A DNA stretch of 9,552 bases from Desulfurellales bacterium (GTDB taxonomy: Bacteria; Campylobacterota_A; Desulfurellia; Desulfurellales; Hippeaceae), in NCBI GenBank assembly GCA_027064405.1, contig JAMOPP010000131.1, positions 1 to 9,552 of the forward strand. The letters are read 5' to 3'. Positions 6,318 to 9,552 of the stretch are shown in pieces. The position numbers were made by a program, and so were the translations under genes. Under the pieces are notes generated by a model. The model was not told the DNA's origin, did no database searches, and saw nothing but the letters and a program-made list of their open reading frames with translations. Numbering within the stretch: position 1 is the stretch's first letter; each line of letters opens with the position of its first letter.

Positions 6318-7058
6318 ATTTTCATCCTCCTTAGTCACCAAAGTACCCGGATTAAATGTAAAACTCGAAACTACCATTATAGGAACATTGTATTTCATTC
6401 CAAATTCAACAGAGCGAATCTGCAAAACCTTTGCGCCCAAACTTGCAAGTTCCATCATCTCACAATAACTTATCTTATCAAGTTTTTTTGCATTTTTCAC
6501 AACTCTCGGATCAGCCGTATAAATTCCATCAACATCAGTATAAATTTCACATACATCGGCTTTAACCGCAGCAGCTATCGCAACAGCAGTAGTATCGGAA
6601 CCACCCCTACCAAGTGTTGTTACATCACCGTTAGTTTCAGAGATACCTTGAAAACCCGCTACTATTATCACTTCATCATTATCCAAATGTTTTTTAAGTT
6701 CATCAACATTAATAGTTCTAATTCTTGCTTTTGTGTGAACCGAATCAGTCACAATACCGCACTGCCTTCCTGTCATAGCAATAGCTTTAGTTCCTATACT
6801 GTTCAATCTTATTGCAACAAGAGCACTCGAAACCCTTTCACCGCTCGATAACAGTAAATCCATTTCCCTTTCGCTCGGAGCCGATGAAAGCTCTTTGGAT
6901 ATATTTATCAATCTATCCGTTTCTCCCGACATGGCGGAAACTATAGCAATAACTTTATTACCTTTTTCTTTCGTATCTTTAATGTGCTGAGCAACAATTT
7001 TTATACGCTCAACACTTCCAACAGATGTTCCACCATATTTTTGGACGATGACAGCCAT
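5838..7058 (-). CDS. lysC: Aspartate kinase with C-terminal ACT domains (alpha subunit)
   Basis: 406 residues, like the monofunctional aspartokinases of Bacillus and Thermus. It phosphorylates aspartate, the entry step to Lys, Thr, Met and diaminopimelate. The N-terminal amino-acid kinase domain carries VQKYGGTSVGS (5-15), SSGERVSSALVA (71-82), AGFQGI (134-139), GRGGSDTTAVA (150-160) and YTDVDGIYTADPR (173-185). Two ACT-type segments follow: about 262-335 (DSPGMASKIFNTIAKNNINV) and about 342-405 (HPGVASTMFEALAKEGINI, STSEIKVSCIID), which suggests allosteric control by Lys and/or Thr. The ATG at 7058 has GGAGG (7065-7069) six bases upstream. It is separated from ftsK by 81 bp, a gap that contains a short inverted repeat. 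A strong internal start at 6317 suggests that a second product is made from the same gene. Confidence 0.97.
   Translation of the reverse strand: MAVIVQKYGGTSVGSVERIKIVAQHIKDTKEKGNKVIAIVSAMSGETDRLINISKELSSAPSEREMDLLLSSGERVSSALVAIRLNSIGTKAIAMTGRQCGIVTDSVHTKARIRTINVDELKKHLDNDEVIIVAGFQGISETNGDVTTLGRGGSDTTAVAIAAAVKADVCEIYTDVDGIYTADPRVVKNAKKLDKISYCEMMELASLGAKVLQIRSVEFGMKYNVPIMVVSSFTFNPGTLVTKEDENMEKILVSGVAHDKNQVRLKISNVKDSPGMASKIFNTIAKNNINVDVIVQNVSNENNTTDISFTVTKEDADKAYNLLQNLAKEVKSGDVSINKDIAKVSIVGVGMRAHPGVASTMFEALAKEGINIRAISTSEIKVSCIIDEKYTELAVRALHDAFGLGE
6326..6333 (-). promoter_or_regulatory. Internal Shine-Dalgarno inside lysC
   Basis: The coding strand reads TAAGGAGG, an eight-base match to the 16S anti-Shine-Dalgarno, eight bases before the in-frame ATG at 6317. 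It encodes part of the linker VTKEDEN between the kinase and ACT regions. It is a better match than the ribosome site in front of full-length lysC (GGAGG at 7065-7069), which supports a dedicated start for a beta subunit. Confidence 0.75.
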
Positions 7059-7074
7059 AGAAAACCTCCGAAAG

Positions 7075-7089
7075 TGTATTCAAAATACA
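7075..7089 (-). repeat. Short inverted repeat upstream of the lysC ribosome site
   Basis: A perfect six-base inverted repeat, TGTATT-N3-AATACA, lies five bases before the GGAGG of lysC in the 81-bp gap after ftsK. It could be a small operator or hairpin near the ribosome site, or chance in AT-rich DNA. I see no convincing promoter or terminator in the rest of this gap, and it is too short for a lysine riboswitch. Confidence 0.3.
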
Positions 7090-7139
7090 TAAGACTAAAA
7101 CACAATTTACTTTTTAACAAATACGGCAGAAAAAATCCA

Positions 7140-9305
7140 CTAAAATAAAACTTCTCTTTTCCCCCGTTCATCCGGCTTTGAGAGTATACCCTTTTTTTCC
7201 ATCTGTTCAACAATTCTTGCCGATCTATTGTAACCTATTTTTAACCTTCTTTGAAGATAAGATATTGTAGGATTGCCTCCCTCCTTAATTATATCAAGAG
7301 CTTTATCAAACATATCGTCTGTTTCAAACTCTTCATCCTCATTTATACCGCTTGCCTCTTTTGTTGCATTAATCAACTCTTCGTTATACTCCGGTGCTCC
7401 TTGAGTTTTAACAAAATCGGTAACATTTTTTATTTCATCATCTGAAATAAATGCCCCGTGTATTCTTGTGAAAGAGGATGTCCCCGGCTGTAAAAAAAGC
7501 ATATCGCCTTTTCCAAGAAGAGCCTCAGCTCCCTGAGCATCAAGAATTGTTCTCGAATCTATCTTTGAAGAAACCTTAAAAGAAATCCTTGCGGGAAAAT
7601 TAGCCTTTATTAAACCTGTCAAAACATCCACACTCGGTCTTTGAGTTGCAACAATCATATGAATACCTGCAGCACGCGCCATTTGAGCAAGTCTTGCTAT
7701 GTGAACCTCGACTTTTTTGGCAGATACCATCATCAAGTCGGCAAGTTCGTCTATCACAACAACAATATAAGGCATAGGATTATAGTCTATGGAACCTTTT
7801 TTGGCTCTTTGGTTGAATCCTTCAATATTCCTAACCCCAACTTCGCTCATAATCCTATACCTTGTCTCCATCTCACTGACAAGAGCAGCTAAAGAACCGT
7901 TTGCCTCCTTCGGGTCAACAACAACCGGCATAAGCATATGGGGTATTCCGTCATATATTGACAATTCAAGCATCTTGGGATCTATCATAACAAATTTAAC
8001 CTCATCAGGGGTAGCCTTATACAGAATACTTACAATCATAGCATTTACCGAAACACTTTTACCGCTTCCCGTTGCACCTGCAATTAGAAGATGTGGCATT
8101 TTTGCCAAATCAGCGGAAAATGAATTTCCTATTATATCTTTACCGTAAGCAAGTGTAAGTTTTGAGTAGGAATTAATAAACGATTTTGAGGAAAGTATAT
8201 CTTTCATATAAACCGTTTGCCGCTCTTGATTTGATATCTCGATGCCTATAACCGCTTTTCCGGGTATAGGAGCAACAATCCTGACAGACATAGCCTTCAT
8301 AGCCATTGCCAAATCATTGTACAAATTCGCTATCTTACTTATCTTAATACCGGCTTGCGGCTTAAATTCATACATAGTAACAACAGGTCCCGGCCTCACA
8401 TTTACAACAGAACCGCCCACACCAAAATTCTTCAATTTTTCTTCCAAGATTTTTGCATTTCTGTATATCTCGTCCTCTTGTATTCTCATCTCAATTTTAA
8501 CAGGCTCATCAAGAAGCTCAAGAGACGGAAACTGATAACCCTTTTGATTATCACTATCTTTAACAACATCAATCTTATCGTTAATATTTAAAAATTGCGT
8601 ATCTATGGAGGGTTTATCATCTGTCGTATCAAGCTGTATTTTCTCTTCTTTATCGTGTTCGTTTTCTAAATTGTTCGTCTCAACTTTTTTTTTATCTTTT
8701 ATCTCTTTTACATTATCTTCAACAACATTATTCTCTATTATTTCTACTTTTTTTTTACTTATACCGTTATGTTCTGAATTTTTTTCCTCTTTACTTTTCT
8801 TCTTCTTGTTGTAAAAGATAATGAAATACTCAAAAGATTCCTTTATGCCAAAATATAAAAAAAACAGAGTTACAGGAATAATTATAACAAAAACACCAAC
8901 ATCTCCGAGAAAATACTTAACCTTAGAACCAAGTATATATCCAAAGCTACCACTTATAAAATATCCTCTTTTTATCAATTCCCCTCTATCAATGCCATAC
9001 ATTGCATAAACTATAATGTCGGCAGAAAAAAGAAACAACAGTGAAAACAGAAGGCTTCTTATGAATTTTGCGCTGCTCCTTATGTAAGAGATGGCTGATG
9101 CAATAAGAAGAATGGGAACCAAAACACTTACAATACCGAATCTACTTAGAAAAAAGGATGATAATTTTGCACCGAAAAGACCCATAAAATTTTTAATATG
9201 TTCATGCGGATAAAATAGATCTTGAACATTATAGGAAACAAAAGAAAGTGCTAATATTAAGGATACAAACAGTATAAATACAGGAAATGCTTTAATCTTT
9301 TTCAT
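7140..9305 (-). CDS. ftsK: FtsK/SpoIIIE-family DNA translocase
   Basis: 721 residues, a compact member of the septal DNA translocases that pump and resolve chromosome ends at division. The N-terminal membrane part has about four helices (roughly 6-26, 55-75, 81-103, 135-155). A charged low-complexity linker rich in Lys, Glu and Asn covers about 165-255. The alpha/beta motor follows: IRPGPVVT-like NVRPGPVVTMYEF (302-314), Walker A GATGSGKS (410-417), Walker B VVVIDELADLMM (515-526), RLAQMARAAGIHMIVATQRPS (538-558) and SFKVSSKIDSRTILD (575-589). The C-terminal gamma winged helix (about 661-721, with ISYLQRRLKIGYNRSARIVEQMEKKG) would read polar KOPS-type sequences. The start ATG 9305 overlaps the rnj stop as ATGA and lacks a Shine-Dalgarno. 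Two nine-base A runs lie in the linker coding region. Confidence 0.97.
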   Translation of the reverse strand: MKKIKAFPVFILFVSLILALSFVSYNVQDLFYPHEHIKNFMGLFGAKLSSFFLSRFGIVSVLVPILLIASAISYIRSSAKFIRSLLFSLLFLFSADIIVYAMYGIDRGELIKRGYFISGSFGYILGSKVKYFLGDVGVFVIIIPVTLFFLYFGIKESFEYFIIFYNKKKKSKEEKNSEHNGISKKKVEIIENNVVEDNVKEIKDKKKVETNNLENEHDKEEKIQLDTTDDKPSIDTQFLNINDKIDVVKDSDNQKGYQFPSLELLDEPVKIEMRIQEDEIYRNAKILEEKLKNFGVGGSVVNVRPGPVVTMYEFKPQAGIKISKIANLYNDLAMAMKAMSVRIVAPIPGKAVIGIEISNQERQTVYMKDILSSKSFINSYSKLTLAYGKDIIGNSFSADLAKMPHLLIAGATGSGKSVSVNAMIVSILYKATPDEVKFVMIDPKMLELSIYDGIPHMLMPVVVDPKEANGSLAALVSEMETRYRIMSEVGVRNIEGFNQRAKKGSIDYNPMPYIVVVIDELADLMMVSAKKVEVHIARLAQMARAAGIHMIVATQRPSVDVLTGLIKANFPARISFKVSSKIDSRTILDAQGAEALLGKGDMLFLQPGTSSFTRIHGAFISDDEIKNVTDFVKTQGAPEYNEELINATKEASGINEDEEFETDDMFDKALDIIKEGGNPTISYLQRRLKIGYNRSARIVEQMEKKGILSKPDERGKREVLF

Positions 9306-9552
9306 ATTTCCATAATTATGGGCAACACCATAGGATTTCTCATAAGCTTTTTCTGTAAAAATTTATTCATAGCTTTTCTTATCTTCTTTTTTATCTCGTA
9401 TGCATCGGTCTTCATATCTATATCACTCTGATTTATGAGATTTTTAATCATCATTGTAGCCTCATGCATAAGCTTCTGTGATTTTTCCTCATAAATCAAA
9501 CCCTTTGTAATAATCTCAGGGTCATTTATAAGTTCACCCGTCGTATTATTCA
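9302..9552 (-). CDS. rnj: Ribonuclease J, C-terminal end (cut by window edge)
   Basis: An open frame enters from the right edge and ends with TGA at 9302-9304, giving 82 complete residues with no start inside the window that looks real (a TTG at 9499 is simply internal Leu). It includes TGELINDPEIITKGLIY, a conserved stretch of the RNase J C-terminal region, a helical segment, and the typical ending RNPMVLPIIMEI. RNase J is a metallo-beta-lactamase/beta-CASP exo- and endoribonuclease in mRNA decay and rRNA maturation. The catalytic domain lies outside the window. The stop overlaps the ftsK start by four bases, so ftsK is probably translated by coupling. Confidence 0.9.
   Translation of the reverse strand, partial: NNTTGELINDPEIITKGLIYEEKSQKLMHEATMMIKNLINQSDIDMKTDAYEIKKKIRKAMNKFLQKKLMRNPMVLPIIMEI

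Noticed and set aside
5997..6851. 284-codon open frame on the plus strand, antisense to lysC
   Set aside because: It lies fully inside the well-supported lysC gene, its translation has no recognisable domain and is full of Ile, Asn, His, Cys and Ser in the way antisense frames of AT-rich genes are. I see no ribosome site evidence strong enough to set against lysC.
7059..7139. Lysine riboswitch or terminator in the ftsK-lysC gap
   Set aside because: 81 bp is too short for the lysine riboswitch aptamer, and no GC-rich stem followed by a T run is present.
7001..7213. 70-codon minus-strand frame spanning the ftsK-lysC gap
   Set aside because: It overlaps both confirmed genes in another frame and shows no domain or ribosome site; most likely a by-product of the gap.
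9302..9499. Small separate gene starting at TTG 9499
   Set aside because: The frame stays open to the right window edge and continues the conserved RNase J C-terminal sequence, so this is an internal Leu codon.
1..9552. CRISPR arrays, tRNA/rRNA genes, insertion sequences, phage or defence genes
   Set aside because: Every part of the window is taken by recognisable housekeeping genes or gaps of 81 bp or less. No spaced direct repeats, cloverleaf sequences, transposase motifs or terminal inverted repeats were seen.

Overview
This window is a single leftward (minus-strand) gene block. It holds eleven protein genes, two of them cut by the window edges, and no rRNA, tRNA, CRISPR array, insertion sequence or other mobile element that I can see. 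The DNA is AT-rich (roughly one third G+C by eye, not counted). The organism is a bacterium with a Gram-negative, LPS-bearing envelope, shown by a lipid A-type acyltransferase, a GT4 glycosyltransferase and a heptose bisphosphate phosphatase. It also has an RNase J. That mix, with the low G+C, would suit a lineage such as Deferribacterota, but the assignment is a guess that the sequence alone cannot settle.

In the order of transcription (right to left) the layout is: C-terminal end of ribonuclease J (9302-9552); FtsK/SpoIIIE DNA translocase (7140-9305); aspartate kinase LysC (5838-7058), with a likely second in-frame product starting inside it (5838-6317); acetyl-CoA carboxylase carboxyltransferase alpha subunit AccA (4841-5791); chorismate mutase/prephenate dehydratase PheA (3771-4880); a molybdenum-cofactor adapter MobB (3201-3701); a GT4 glycosyltransferase (2161-3204); an LpxL/HtrB-like acyltransferase (1346-2164); a GmhB-type HAD phosphatase (822-1370); a ThiE-like thiamine phosphate synthase (253-852); and the N-terminal part of MoaA (1-265).

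The genes are packed very tightly. Four-base ATGA overlaps join rnj/ftsK, mobB/GT4 and GT4/acyltransferase. Longer overlaps join accA/pheA (40 bp), gmhB/thiE (31 bp) and thiE/moaA (13 bp). The only gaps are 81 bp (ftsK/lysC), 46 bp (lysC/accA) and about 69 bp (pheA/mobB). No convincing terminator separates the genes, so the block probably forms one long operon or two. A candidate internal promoter lies before mobB. The block mixes chromosome segregation, RNA decay, amino-acid biosynthesis (Lys/Thr/Met and Phe), fatty-acid initiation, LPS assembly, thiamine and molybdenum cofactor.

This is essentially housekeeping DNA and I did not find a novel defence, mobile or secretion system. The points most worth a second look are the strong internal Shine-Dalgarno and ATG in lysC, which predict a separate ACT-domain beta subunit; the accA/pheA overlap, which contains a 9-bp tandem duplication read in two frames; a ThiE with changed active-site positions placed directly on moaA; and small inverted repeats in the two gaps flanking lysC.
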